Origin: Lucifugimonas sp038150225
GTDB taxonomy: Bacteria; Chloroflexota; Dehalococcoidia; Lucifugimonadales; Lucifugimonadaceae
Direction of reading: 5' to 3'
Length of the DNA: 59,735 nt
Assembly (NCBI GenBank): GCA_038150225.1
Contig: JAYQWG010000008.1
Location: 1-59,735 of the forward strand
Position numbers and translations under genes: made by a program. Below are positions 42,854 through 51,596 of this stretch, one piece after another (the stretch's first letter is position 1; every line of letters starts with the position of its first letter). The notes under the pieces are model-generated. The model was given only the letters and a program-made list of their open reading frames with translations, did not search any database and had not been told where the DNA came from.

Positions 42854-43048
42854 TAATCAGTACCTGAGCCGGATTTTTGATCTGAAATATTGACCGTACA
42901 CACTTCAGTGAATGGACATCTTTTTCAGGTTTATCTGCTACCGGATGAAATCGGTTAGCTCGGTTGTACCCAATGTAGAAATCGTTCATCCAATATGTGA
43001 CCGAAAACGCATGAGCGAATCAATCGAGAGAATGGACGGCGAGAACTT

Positions 43049-44983
43049 ATGAGCAACCGCTTGATGCGGAACAGCCTTGTCTACCTTGTGATCATCGTTG
43101 CGGTGATCATGATCTTCTTCATGTTTGCGAACCAGCCACTAGGTGGCGCGCAGGAGATCGGAATTAATGAGGTAGTTGAATTAGCTCAAAACAGCAGCGG
43201 TGCTTCGAAGCTGGATATTGAAGTATCCGGAGACACCCTGACGATCTCCGACGGTGTCAAAACATTTAAATCTCGAAAAGAAGAAGGCTCTAGCGTTGCT
43301 GACTTGCTCGCAAATGCCGGGGTCGATAACTCTAAATACACAGTAAGAGTCAAAGGCTCAGGTGGTTTCTCAAGCTTCTTCGGAATCCTTATCGGGTTCC
43401 TGCCACTTATCCTGTTCGGTGGAATTCTAATTTTCATGATGCGACAAGCTCAAGGCAACAGCAGCCAGCAAATGAGCTTTGGTCGCAGTAAAGCCAGAAT
43501 GTTCGTCGGGACCAAAGCGACCGTCACCTTCTTCGACGTAGCAGGTGTACCCGAAGCCAAAGAAGAACTCGAAGAAGTTGTTGAGTTCCTCAAGTACCCG
43601 GAACGATTCCAAGCCCTGGGCGCAAAGATTCCAGCTGGCGTTCTTCTGGTCGGACCTCCGGGAACCGGTAAGACTCTTCTCGCAAGGGCTGTTGCTGGAG
43701 AGGCCGGTGTACCGTTCTTCTCGATCTCCGGTTCCGAGTTCGTAGAAATGTTCGTAGGTGTAGGTGCATCCCGAGTGCGTGATCTGTTCGAACAGGCAAA
43801 GCGACACTCACCGTGCATTATTTTCGTAGACGAAATCGACGCAGTTGGTCGACACCGAGGAGCTGGTCTTGGCGGTGGTCACGACGAGCGTGAGCAAACC
43901 TTGAACCAGATCCTGGTTGAAATGGACGGATTTGATTCTGCGACCAACGTGATCGTAATCGCGGCAACCAACCGACCTGACATTCTGGACCCCGCGTTGC
44001 TCCGACCGGGTCGATTCGACCGGCGCGTGATTCTGGACAACCCTGACATTCGTGGACGCACTGCGATCCTCGATGTTCACGCCAAGGGCAAGCCAATAGA
44101 CAAGGCGATCGACCTTGCCGAGATCGCAAAGCAAACACCTGGATTCTCAGGTGCTGACCTGGCGAATCTGATTAATGAAGCTGCACTTCTGGCTGCACGG
44201 GCGAACCAGAAGGCAATTAGCTTCTCGAATCTCACGGAAGCGATCGACCGTGTCTCGATGGGGCCAGCTCGAAAGAGCAAAGTAATCAGCGAGAAAGATC
44301 GTCGAATCACCGCTTATCACGAGGCAGGTCACGCGCTCGTGGCTCACCTAATGCCGGGTGGCTCGCCAATCGGCAAGATATCGATCATCGCTCGTGGTCA
44401 AGCAGGTGGTTTCACTCGCTGGCAACAGGAAGATCGAACTTACGCATCAAAGGAACAGTTGGAAGCGCAAATCGCCGCTGCAATGGGTGGACGAACCGCC
44501 GAAGTTTTGAAGGTCGGTGATGTAACTACCGGTGCTTCGAATGACTTTGAGCAGGCGACCAACATTGCTCGTGAAATGGTTATGCGGCTCGGCATGAGCG
44601 ACCGACTATCCAAGCGTGCTTTTGGAAAGCGACAAGGTGGTGCGGTATTCCTCGGCAAGGAAATGTCAGAGGAACGTGACTACTCGCTTAAGACTGAAAG
44701 CATCATTGACGATGAAATCAACAGGCTCCTGAAGCAAGGTGAAGACAAGGCTCAGGAACTGCTGACCAAACATGACAAAGAGCTCGAGCAAATCGCCCAG
44801 TTCTTGTTGGAACACGAAACCATCGACTCCGACCAGTTCGTAGCCATCATTGAAGGCAGAGACCCGCTGTTTGCAAGTGCAGTTGCAGTTGACGAGCCTG
44901 GACCACCACCGAGCTCCGGTGAAGCGGATGAAGATGAGGGTTCAGTCGATGGATCGACTGAACCTGAGCCGCAAGCAACATAA
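43049..44983 (+). CDS. ftsH: ATP-dependent zinc metalloprotease FtsH
   Basis: 644 residues. Membrane-anchored AAA+ protease for quality control. Two membrane segments (about 9-27 and 112-132) enclose a small external domain. Walker A GPPGTGKT is at 202-209, Walker B IIFVDEIDAVG follows, and the SRH region is ATNRPDILDPALLRPGRFDRR. The zinc motif HEAGH is at 424-428, with the third ligand in TTGASNDFEQA. The C-terminus is an acidic Ser/Pro/Glu tail. The ATG at 43049 follows GGACGGCGAG. Single gene with its own promoter and a strong terminator. Confidence 0.97.
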   Translation: MSNRLMRNSLVYLVIIVAVIMIFFMFANQPLGGAQEIGINEVVELAQNSSGASKLDIEVSGDTLTISDGVKTFKSRKEEGSSVADLLANAGVDNSKYTVRVKGSGGFSSFFGILIGFLPLILFGGILIFMMRQAQGNSSQQMSFGRSKARMFVGTKATVTFFDVAGVPEAKEELEEVVEFLKYPERFQALGAKIPAGVLLVGPPGTGKTLLARAVAGEAGVPFFSISGSEFVEMFVGVGASRVRDLFEQAKRHSPCIIFVDEIDAVGRHRGAGLGGGHDEREQTLNQILVEMDGFDSATNVIVIAATNRPDILDPALLRPGRFDRRVILDNPDIRGRTAILDVHAKGKPIDKAIDLAEIAKQTPGFSGADLANLINEAALLAARANQKAISFSNLTEAIDRVSMGPARKSKVISEKDRRITAYHEAGHALVAHLMPGGSPIGKISIIARGQAGGFTRWQQEDRTYASKEQLEAQIAAAMGGRTAEVLKVGDVTTGASNDFEQATNIAREMVMRLGMSDRLSKRAFGKRQGGAVFLGKEMSEERDYSLKTESIIDDEINRLLKQGEDKAQELLTKHDKELEQIAQFLLEHETIDSDQFVAIIEGRDPLFASAVAVDEPGPPPSSGEADEDEGSVDGSTEPEPQAT

Positions 44984-45007
44984 CTTTCGGTTTAGATAGA
45001 ATTAACG

Positions 45008-45037
45008 GAAACGGCGCATAGTGCGCCGTTTCTTTTT
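45008..45037 (+). terminator. Intrinsic terminator after ftsH
   Basis: Arms gaaacggcgca (45008-45018) and tgcgccgtttc (45022-45032) make an 11-base perfect stem with a three-base loop, followed by five T residues. Confidence 0.92.
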
Positions 45038-45054
45038 ATCGGGACGAAATTGGG

Positions 45055-45720
45055 ATGCCAACGAGCATGGTTCACAACGGATCTGCGTGGTCAATCCAGC
45101 GATTTATTTCTGGATTCGCTAACAACGCGTTTCTGATCACCTGTGCCACAACAAACAAATCGATAATCATCGATACGCCTGCCAATCCCACCGATTTGAT
45201 CGCCGCAGCAAAACAGACTGATGTATCGGCGATCCTGATTACCCACGGACACCAGGACCACGTGGAGGGTTTCGCAGAAGTTAACGAGTTATTTTCTGTG
45301 AGTACCGGAATCGGAACACCTGATCGCGCCTCGTTACCGTCCACGCCAATCTCGTCGATTGATGTGACGACCGGCACCCTTATTGAGGTTGGCGAGATAA
45401 CGCTCGAAGCAAGGTTTACGCCCGGTCACACACCAGGATCAACTTGCTACGTCCTGCGTTCAAAATCGGACGACGGCAAATCGTTCGTTTTCACCGGGGA
45501 CACATTGTTCCCGGGTGGCCCTGGACGATCCTCTTCCAACGAAGCGTTAGAGCATATCGTTAGTTCGCTAAAAGATCAGATTTACACCTTGCCGGGCGAA
45601 CACGTCATTCTGCCGGGTCACGGTGAATTTACTGACATTGGCTCATCCCGAAAAGAGTTTGAACAGTTCATCAGCACACCATGGGATGCCTCGCTGTCCG
45701 GCGACGTGACCTGGATCTAA
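45055..45720 (+). CDS. MBL-fold metallohydrolase, glyoxalase II-like
   Basis: 221 residues. The metal-binding motif HGHQDH is at residues 64-69, with further ligands in TPGHTPGSTCY, FTGDTLFPG and LPGHGEF. The layout is that of hydroxyacylglutathione hydrolase-like enzymes, which cleave thioesters, but the C-terminal substrate domain of true glyoxalase II is missing. ATG at 45055, 18 bases after the ftsH terminator. The CPBP protease gene follows after only six bases, so the two share a transcript. Confidence 0.88.
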   Translation: MPTSMVHNGSAWSIQRFISGFANNAFLITCATTNKSIIIDTPANPTDLIAAAKQTDVSAILITHGHQDHVEGFAEVNELFSVSTGIGTPDRASLPSTPISSIDVTTGTLIEVGEITLEARFTPGHTPGSTCYVLRSKSDDGKSFVFTGDTLFPGGPGRSSSNEALEHIVSSLKDQIYTLPGEHVILPGHGEFTDIGSSRKEFEQFISTPWDASLSGDVTWI

Positions 45721-45726
45721 AGAGCG

Positions 45727-46656
45727 ATGTTTCCACCTCAGGATCCTGATTTAGAACATCCACGTGAGCCTGCTCTGGTAGTTCGAGAAGTACCGTGGAA
45801 TTTAGTCGACGTAGTCGGTGCAATCACGGTCACGATGTTGTCCGTCGTGACGATTCTCAGCATTACAGGGGCACTCGGATCGGCAAGTGGTTTTGAAACC
45901 TCAATCGGCTCTCCTCAAGGTTTCATTGTTGGGCTTGCAATGCTGGTCATTGGCGTCGTTGTTCTGCGAGTACTGAATTCTCCCCTATGGCCAATGGTTG
46001 GATCGGTAGGATTTGCAGTAGTTGTTATCGCCATCAGTTACTCGCTTGCCAGTGAGACATCTACTGGTGAAGCTCAAATTGTCGGCGTTCCTGTAAGCAT
46101 CATCGCGGCAACGGCAATGTCTGGAACATTTGCGGCAATCGGTATGGCGTTCTCGATCATCAATTACCGCCAACCGCTGTCGTCGCTGGGTTTCGTTCGT
46201 ACGTCAGGCATCAAGCCATATGTTTACGCAGCCGGCATGTGGATCATTGCCGTAACCTCTCTAATGGTGTGGCTGCAACTGCTGGTCTGGCTTGATGTTT
46301 CTCAGTTACTACCGCCCGACACAGCGAGTGAAGCCCTCGATTCGGCAGGTGGCAACATCGTCATCACCGTGATCCTCGTGGGACTAATTGGGCCGTTTGC
46401 CGAAGAAGTGTTTTTCCGCGGGTTCATGCTGTCAGGACTTGTGAAAAGATTCGGTACAGCCAGAGCGTTAATAATTTCTTCACTGGTGTTCGGCGTATTC
46501 CACATTGATCCCGGTGCAATTGTTCCGACGTTCGTGTTGGGACTCGCACTTGGTTGGGTCTACTTGAAAACCGGTTCAATATGGCCCGCAATCTTCGGGC
46601 ACGGATTGCACAATACAATCGCAGTTCTAATCGCCAAATACGCAGATGTTGGCTAG
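45727..46656 (+). CDS. CPBP-family intramembrane metalloprotease
   Basis: 309 residues, about eight membrane segments. The active-site motif EEVFFR has Glu226, Glu227 and Arg231; further conserved sites are FGVFHIDPG and FGHGLHN, each with a metal-binding His. Such Abi/CPBP proteases cleave prenylated peptides or membrane proteins. The first 20 residues are Pro/Glu-rich and cytoplasmic. ATG at 45727 follows CTAAAGAGCG. It is the second gene after the MBL hydrolase; no substrate gene is visible. Confidence 0.88.
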   Translation: MFPPQDPDLEHPREPALVVREVPWNLVDVVGAITVTMLSVVTILSITGALGSASGFETSIGSPQGFIVGLAMLVIGVVVLRVLNSPLWPMVGSVGFAVVVIAISYSLASETSTGEAQIVGVPVSIIAATAMSGTFAAIGMAFSIINYRQPLSSLGFVRTSGIKPYVYAAGMWIIAVTSLMVWLQLLVWLDVSQLLPPDTASEALDSAGGNIVITVILVGLIGPFAEEVFFRGFMLSGLVKRFGTARALIISSLVFGVFHIDPGAIVPTFVLGLALGWVYLKTGSIWPAIFGHGLHNTIAVLIAKYADVG

Positions 46657-46714
46657 GGTTATCTAGCTCGTTCAAAATTAGCGCTTCCAAAGCAAACTGT
46701 AGAAAGTCACGAGA

Positions 46715-47533
46715 ATGTCCGAAGATCGGATTCGTAAAGCGTTCGAAACTGCTCAAACTGAAGGCAGAATCGCGCTCGTTCCATACGTAACGGTTGGGTT
46801 TCCAGAGGTTGGACTTACAACGGATATCGTCCGAGCGATAAGCGAAGCCGGTGCAGATGTCATAGAGCTCGGAGTGCCCTTCAGCGACCCTCTAGGTGAC
46901 GGTCCAACTATCCAGGCATCCGGACATACAGCGTTGATGAACGGAGTAACCCCGCAAGACTGCATCGTCGCTGCGAAAGAAATCCGGGCTGCTGGCATTG
47001 AGACCCCGCTGGTTTTCATGGGCTATTACAACAACATCTTGACCGTAGGTCTCGACAAGTATTGTGCTTCTGTCGCCGACGCGGGAGTCGACGGTTTGAT
47101 CGTTGCTGACTTGCCTGCGGCCGAAGCGGGACCACTCGAAGATGCAGCGGATCACGCGGGAATTTCGCTTATCCCATTGCTGGCACTCACATCCACGGAT
47201 GAGGCAATTGAGCACGCTTGCGAACGTGCTAGCGGGTTTGTTTACTGCATTTCCGTGTTGGGTGTAACTGGGGCACGAACTCAGGTTTCAGCTCGTGTTC
47301 AGGGACTTGTCGAAAAAGTCAGGAAATTCACCGATCTTCCAGTTGCAATTGGTTTTGGCATCTCTACCGCAGATCATGTTTCCGAGGTAGCGGAATACGC
47401 CGACGGGGCTGTGGTCGGAAGCGCGCTAATCAACGAACTTGCCGATGGTCCAGCTGCAGAAGCTGCTGACAGAGGCAGGGAGTACATTGCTTCGCTGAAA
47501 CCCGGCACAAATAAGAAAGTCGTGGCAAACTAA
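46715..47533 (+). CDS. trpA: Tryptophan synthase alpha subunit
   Basis: 272 residues. Releases indole from indole-3-glycerol phosphate and hands it to TrpB. The catalytic pair is Glu51 (IELGVPFSDP) and Asp62 (LGDGPTIQ); VFMGYYN, ADLPAAEAGPL, GVTGAR and VAIGFGIS are the phosphate and substrate loops. ATG at 46715. TrpB and other trp genes are not adjacent; instead aroH and a DAHP synthase follow, so this is an aromatic amino acid cluster split from the main trp operon. Confidence 0.95.
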   Translation: MSEDRIRKAFETAQTEGRIALVPYVTVGFPEVGLTTDIVRAISEAGADVIELGVPFSDPLGDGPTIQASGHTALMNGVTPQDCIVAAKEIRAAGIETPLVFMGYYNNILTVGLDKYCASVADAGVDGLIVADLPAAEAGPLEDAADHAGISLIPLLALTSTDEAIEHACERASGFVYCISVLGVTGARTQVSARVQGLVEKVRKFTDLPVAIGFGISTADHVSEVAEYADGAVVGSALINELADGPAAEAADRGREYIASLKPGTNKKVVAN

Positions 47534-47571
47534 TTCGCCACGAAATCTGACCAAACTTTTCGAGGACTGGA

Positions 47572-47952
47572 TTGGCAACGAAAGTTCGAGGCGTCAAAGG
47601 CGCAACTACAACAAACGGTGACTCACGGGACGATGTTCTCGACGCCACCGCGGAGTTGCTCGCGATGCTGATACAGGAAAACGGCATTGATCAAGATGAT
47701 GTCGCAGCGGTCCAGTTCACAACCAGTCCCGATTTGGTGGCTGAGTTCCCTGCTGTAGCCGCCCGCGAACGCCTCGGGTGGAATGACGTTCCGCTAATGT
47801 GTGGTCATGAGATGGCTCGACCAGGTGCGCTCGAGCGATGCATACGTATACTTATCTTCTGGAACACAAGCAAGGCACAGGCTGAAATTAAGCACGCATA
47901 CATCAACGATGCTGCTAAACTTCGCCCCGACCTTTCAACAGCCAGCACGTAA
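47572..47952 (+). CDS. aroH: Chorismate mutase, AroH type
   Basis: 126 residues. Turns chorismate into prephenate, the first step toward Phe and Tyr. The small trimeric AroH fold is clear: VRGVKGATTTNGDSRDDVLDAT, then VAAVQFTTSPDLVAEFPAVAARERLGW and VPLMCGHEMARPGALERCIRILI. The active-site Arg are in KVRGVKG and in ERCIRIL. TTG at 47572. It sits between trpA and the Tyr/Phe-rich leader peptide, whose ATG is four bases after its stop. Confidence 0.93.
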   Translation: MATKVRGVKGATTTNGDSRDDVLDATAELLAMLIQENGIDQDDVAAVQFTTSPDLVAEFPAVAARERLGWNDVPLMCGHEMARPGALERCIRILIFWNTSKAQAEIKHAYINDAAKLRPDLSTAST

Positions 47953-47956
47953 AGAC

Positions 47957-48085
47957 ATGAACGAGCGCTCGAAAACCGAAGTTCTTCACTCAGCCGCTTT
48001 CCTGGCTGGGTCTTACTCGCGCTCGACCGGCTATTTCAGCTATACGTACGGGCAATTTACGTACGGGCGTTCGTATAGAAGCTAA
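47957..48085 (+). CDS. Putative Tyr/Phe-rich leader peptide of the DAHP synthase gene
   Basis: 42 residues from ATG 47957 to TAA 48083-48085. The second half holds Tyr at 20, 26, 29, 31, 36 and 40 and Phe at 15, 27 and 34, with no Trp. The Tyr codons lie in a stem-capable region (ctatacg at 48040-48046 with cgtatag at 48072-48078) and include a short tandem acgtacgggc repeat. The ATG is four bases after aroH stops, so translation is probably coupled. This fits a ribosome-stalling leader that senses tyrosine and phenylalanine for the gene 130 bases downstream. No intrinsic terminator with a T-run was found, so the mechanism may be Rho-dependent or translational. Confidence 0.6.
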   Translation: MNERSKTEVLHSAAFLAGSYSRSTGYFSYTYGQFTYGRSYRS

Positions 48086-48215
48086 CGCGACCGGCGAACA
48101 CCGAGCCCGCTTCCTGGACCTTCAACGGCGTCGATCACGCAGCTTGCAACTGCGCCGTATGCACGAAGAAAGTCACGACCCGATTCCATCTACCAGTATT
48201 TGAATTAGAAAAATC

Positions 48216-49274
48216 ATGTCCACATCAAACGTTCGTGTATCCGGTCTTCAACCCCTGGCTCCACCGAGCGAATACATCAACGAACAGCCGATCCCTGCAG
48301 AAGTTGCGGAACTGGTCACTAAGTCTCGACAGGAAATCGAGGACATCCTCGAACGACGAGACAACCGCATGGTTATGCTCGTTGGTCCATGCTCAATCCA
48401 TGACGAAAAGGCTGGTCTTGAGTACGCCCAGCGACTCGCAAAGCTTGCTGAAGAAGTAAAAGATCGCATTCTTGTCGTAATGCGGGTCTACTTTGAAAAG
48501 CCTCGTACCACCGTTGGCTGGAAAGGTCTGATTAACGACCCCAGCCTCGACGGCACTTTCGATATGCAAACAGGACTCAAGCGAGCGCGAGCGTTCTTGC
48601 TTGAAGTCGGAAAACTCGGACTCCCAGCTGGAACAGAGTTCCTCGATCCGTTCACACCTCAGTACCTCGCCGATCTAGTGGCATGGGGTGCAATTGGTGC
48701 TCGAACTACTGAGAGCCAGACTCACCGACAAATGGCGAGCGGACTTTCAATGCCAATCGGATTCAAGAATGGCACTGGTGGAAGCTGCCAGTTGGCGGTC
48801 GACGCTATCGTGGCAGCGCAGTCTGCACATGCCTTCCTCGGAATTGACGAGAACGGACGAGCTGCCGTTATAAACACGGTAGGTAACAAAGCCGGTCACC
48901 TGATTCTGCGTGGTGGTTCTTCGGGTCCTAACTACGACGAAGATTCGGTTGCCTCTGCGTCTGCGCTTCTCGAAGTCGCTGGCTTGCGCTCTAACATCGT
49001 TATCGACTGTTCGCACGCAAACTCGAACAAAGATCACAAGCGTCAACCTATCGTCTTCCGAGAGACCATCCGACAGCGAAACGCTGGAAACGATGGTGTC
49101 GTCGGGCTGATGCTTGAAAGCCACTTGAACGAAGGCAATCAGTCGCTCGGCGACCTGAGTGAGCTTGCTTACGGAGTCTCAATCACTGATGCTTGCATCA
49201 ACTGGGAGACTACCGAGGAATTGCTCTACGAGGCCTATTCCGCACTTGGCAAAAACGCCGGCACGCCAGCTTAA
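48216..49274 (+). CDS. aroF: 3-deoxy-7-phosphoheptulonate synthase (DAHP synthase), AroG/AroF type
   Basis: 352 residues. Condenses PEP and erythrose 4-phosphate, the entry step to aromatic amino acids. Type I-alpha motifs: VMLVGPCSIHD, RVYFEKPRTTVGWKGLINDP, LPAGTEFLDPFTPQY, GARTTESQTHRQMASGLSMPIGFKNGT and DCSHANSNKDHKRQ. The metal ligands (a Cys in GPCS, His in SHAN) are kept. The ATG at 48216 follows AGAAAAATC. The Tyr/Phe-rich leader just upstream suggests control by tyrosine or phenylalanine supply. Symbol aroF versus aroG cannot be decided from sequence. Confidence 0.94.
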   Translation: MSTSNVRVSGLQPLAPPSEYINEQPIPAEVAELVTKSRQEIEDILERRDNRMVMLVGPCSIHDEKAGLEYAQRLAKLAEEVKDRILVVMRVYFEKPRTTVGWKGLINDPSLDGTFDMQTGLKRARAFLLEVGKLGLPAGTEFLDPFTPQYLADLVAWGAIGARTTESQTHRQMASGLSMPIGFKNGTGGSCQLAVDAIVAAQSAHAFLGIDENGRAAVINTVGNKAGHLILRGGSSGPNYDEDSVASASALLEVAGLRSNIVIDCSHANSNKDHKRQPIVFRETIRQRNAGNDGVVGLMLESHLNEGNQSLGDLSELAYGVSITDACINWETTEELLYEAYSALGKNAGTPA

Positions 49275-49295
49275 GACGGGGGCTGACCGACTGCC

Positions 49296-50216
49296 ATGTC
49301 GATCGCCGATCCATTCAACGCTATCCGAGCCCAGCAGGGTCCTACGGTCGCGACCGTAGGGACATTTGATGGCGTCCATCTTGGACACCGTAAGCTCGTT
49401 GAAACGGTACTCGATGAGGCACAGGCAGTTGGCGGAAGCTCACTGGCGATGATTTTTGAAGGTCAACCGAGGGCGTTCATCAACCCAACTGTAACCGTCT
49501 CGTACCTGTCGAGTGCAGAAGACCGCGTTTCGTGGCTATCCAACGTAGGTATTGATAATGCGGTCGTTTTGCAGTTCGATGAATCGATCCAAAAGCTGAG
49601 TTCAGGTGAATTTGTCAGCGAACTCAAGCGACGGGTCGGTCTATCGACTCTAGTTTTAGGTCCTGGCGCAATGATCGGTTCCGACCGTGCCAATGCAAGC
49701 ACCCTGCAATCCACGCTTGAAGACGTAAAAGTGATCAGCGTCGAAGCTGAATCTCTGCATGGCGACCAAATCTCCAGTTCAAGGATCAGGCAAGCGATTG
49801 AGATCGGCGATTGCGAAACGGCTACTGGTATGCTCGGGCGTAACTACGGGTTTACCGGCTTGGTGAGTGAAGGTGACAAGCGTGGGCAGGAACTGGGATT
49901 CCCAACAGCGAACATCGAACCTGACTTTGAAGCGACAGTTCCAGCAAATGGAATTTACGCAACCCGCGTGACCGTTGATGGCGAAACCCATCGTGCAGCG
50001 ACAAGTATTGGGGTTCGCCCTACCTTCGAAACCGACGGTCGTAGGACGATCGAGGCATATCTGCTGGATTTCGACGGTGATTTGTATACAAAGCGACTTC
50101 ACATTGAGTTCGTTTCGAGACTCAGGGGTGAGGTCGCATTCGAATCCGTCGACGCACTAATTGAACAAATGAACAGTGATGTGGAACAAACCCGAGAAAT
50201 AATCAAAATCGGGTAA
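49296..50216 (+). CDS. ribF: Bifunctional riboflavin kinase/FAD synthetase
   Basis: 306 residues. Makes FMN and then FAD. The N-terminal FAD synthetase domain has GTFDGVHLGH at 22-31 and ends with SSSRIRQAI. The C-terminal kinase domain has RGQELGFPTANI, GIYATRVTVDG, TSIGVRPTF and IEAYLLDFDGDLY. The usual NRxxxHxG type region of FAD synthetase is altered (ALVLGPGAMIGSDR), a small oddity. ATG at 49296. It starts 21 bases after the DAHP synthase and ends 18 bases before tyrS, so these three may be cotranscribed. Confidence 0.94.
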   Translation: MSIADPFNAIRAQQGPTVATVGTFDGVHLGHRKLVETVLDEAQAVGGSSLAMIFEGQPRAFINPTVTVSYLSSAEDRVSWLSNVGIDNAVVLQFDESIQKLSSGEFVSELKRRVGLSTLVLGPGAMIGSDRANASTLQSTLEDVKVISVEAESLHGDQISSSRIRQAIEIGDCETATGMLGRNYGFTGLVSEGDKRGQELGFPTANIEPDFEATVPANGIYATRVTVDGETHRAATSIGVRPTFETDGRRTIEAYLLDFDGDLYTKRLHIEFVSRLRGEVAFESVDALIEQMNSDVEQTREIIKIG

Positions 50217-50234
50217 CCGCTCACAGATAGAACA

Positions 50235-51548
50235 ATGACTACCAGCAACGAATTTGCAAACGTAACCGAAGAGCTCGAGTGGCGTGGAGCGATCTACGAC
50301 GCAACTCCTGGTGCAGCTCATGTGCTCTCCACTGAAAAGATCACCTGCTACAACGGTTTTGACCCGACGGCGATAAGCCTTCACATCGGTCACCTCGTAC
50401 CGATCATGGGACTCGTACGCCTTCAACGACACGGACACACTCCCGTCGCGCTGGTTGGTGGCGGTACAGGCATGATTGGCGATCCGTCGGGGCGCAGTGA
50501 AGAACGACAGCTTCTTTCAGTCGCTCAGATCGACGAGAACGTCGACGCCATCCAGAAGCAGCTTGAGCCGTTCCTCGATTTCGAGGCGAGCACCAATCCG
50601 GCACGAATGGTCAACAATGCCGATTGGCTACGAGTGACCAACTTACTTGAATTCCTCAGGGACGTTGGAAAACACTTCACTGTCAACTCGATGATGGGAC
50701 GAGAGTCGGTAAAAGGTCGAATAGATCGCGACACCGGTATTTCATTTACAGAGTTCAGTTACCAGTTGCTCCAGGCGTACGACTTCCTGAAGTTGTTCGA
50801 GACCGATGGCGTGACGTTCCAGGCAGGTGGCAGCGACCAGTGGGGCAACATTCTTGGCGGAGTCGATCTGATTCGCCGAATTCATGGTGCAGACTCAGAA
50901 GGTCGACCTCAAGCACACGGAATTGTGTACCCACTAATAACGACCTCAACCGGAGAAAAATTCGGGAAGTCGGTTAGTGGTGCACTAACAATCGATCCGA
51001 ATCAAACCTCTCCGTACAGGATGTACCAGTACTTCCTGAACACAACGGACGAGGACGCTGTGCCTTACCTGAAACTGTTCACTCTGTTGAACCAAATTCA
51101 AATCGGTGACATGGCGGAAGCAGTCAAGGCCGATCCTGCGAAGCGAGAAGCACAAAAGCTGCTTGCCGATGAAGTAACGCGAACTATTCACGGTCCGGCA
51201 GGACTGGAACAGGCGGAGAGAGTTACACGCGCCTTCTTCGGTGGAGATATTTCGGGCCTGTCAGCGCACGAAATGGAAGATGTTCTCGAAGGTTCATCAA
51301 CAGCGACCATCACAAAGGATCAGCTTGAAGGTGAAGGGATGCGGTTCAGCGATCTCGCTGTGGCATCTGGTGCAGGAAAATCTGGCGGAGACGTTCGACG
51401 CACGGTTCAGCAAGGCGGAATGTACTTGAACGGTATCCAAATCGAGGATGCCGGACAACAGGTTGGTGTGAGCGATCTCGTGGAAGGTCGACTACTCGTT
51501 ATCCGGCGTGGACGAAAGAACTACTCGCTGGTGAAGCTGGCAGAGTAA
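50235..51548 (+). CDS. tyrS: Tyrosyl-tRNA synthetase
   Basis: 437 residues, the longer bacterial TyrRS form. The class I signature HIGH is at 50-53 and KFGKS at 242-246. The tyrosine pocket includes YNGFDPTA and SYQLLQAYDF, and QAGGSDQWGNI contacts the adenylate. An S4-like RNA-binding domain forms the last ~65 residues (RRTVQQGGMYLNG, LLVIRRGRKNY). ATG at 50235. Charged Tyr-tRNA made here would be the signal read by the aromatic leader peptide upstream, so clustering may be meaningful. Not to be confused with TrpRS, which lacks this S4 tail. Confidence 0.97.
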   Translation: MTTSNEFANVTEELEWRGAIYDATPGAAHVLSTEKITCYNGFDPTAISLHIGHLVPIMGLVRLQRHGHTPVALVGGGTGMIGDPSGRSEERQLLSVAQIDENVDAIQKQLEPFLDFEASTNPARMVNNADWLRVTNLLEFLRDVGKHFTVNSMMGRESVKGRIDRDTGISFTEFSYQLLQAYDFLKLFETDGVTFQAGGSDQWGNILGGVDLIRRIHGADSEGRPQAHGIVYPLITTSTGEKFGKSVSGALTIDPNQTSPYRMYQYFLNTTDEDAVPYLKLFTLLNQIQIGDMAEAVKADPAKREAQKLLADEVTRTIHGPAGLEQAERVTRAFFGGDISGLSAHEMEDVLEGSSTATITKDQLEGEGMRFSDLAVASGAGKSGGDVRRTVQQGGMYLNGIQIEDAGQQVGVSDLVEGRLLVIRRGRKNYSLVKLAE

Positions 51549-51596
51549 TCATTCTTCCCATATTGCCATTGCACCTATGGGGCATAACATGTGCGT

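Noticed and set aside
47801..47956. Longer frame leading into the aromatic leader peptide
   Set aside because: This part overlaps aroH in another frame; the ATG at 47957 just after the aroH stop is the sensible start.
48127..48156. Intrinsic terminator for the aromatic leader
   Set aside because: The hairpin cgcag/ctgcg is present, but no T-run follows, so a classic attenuator terminator cannot be claimed.
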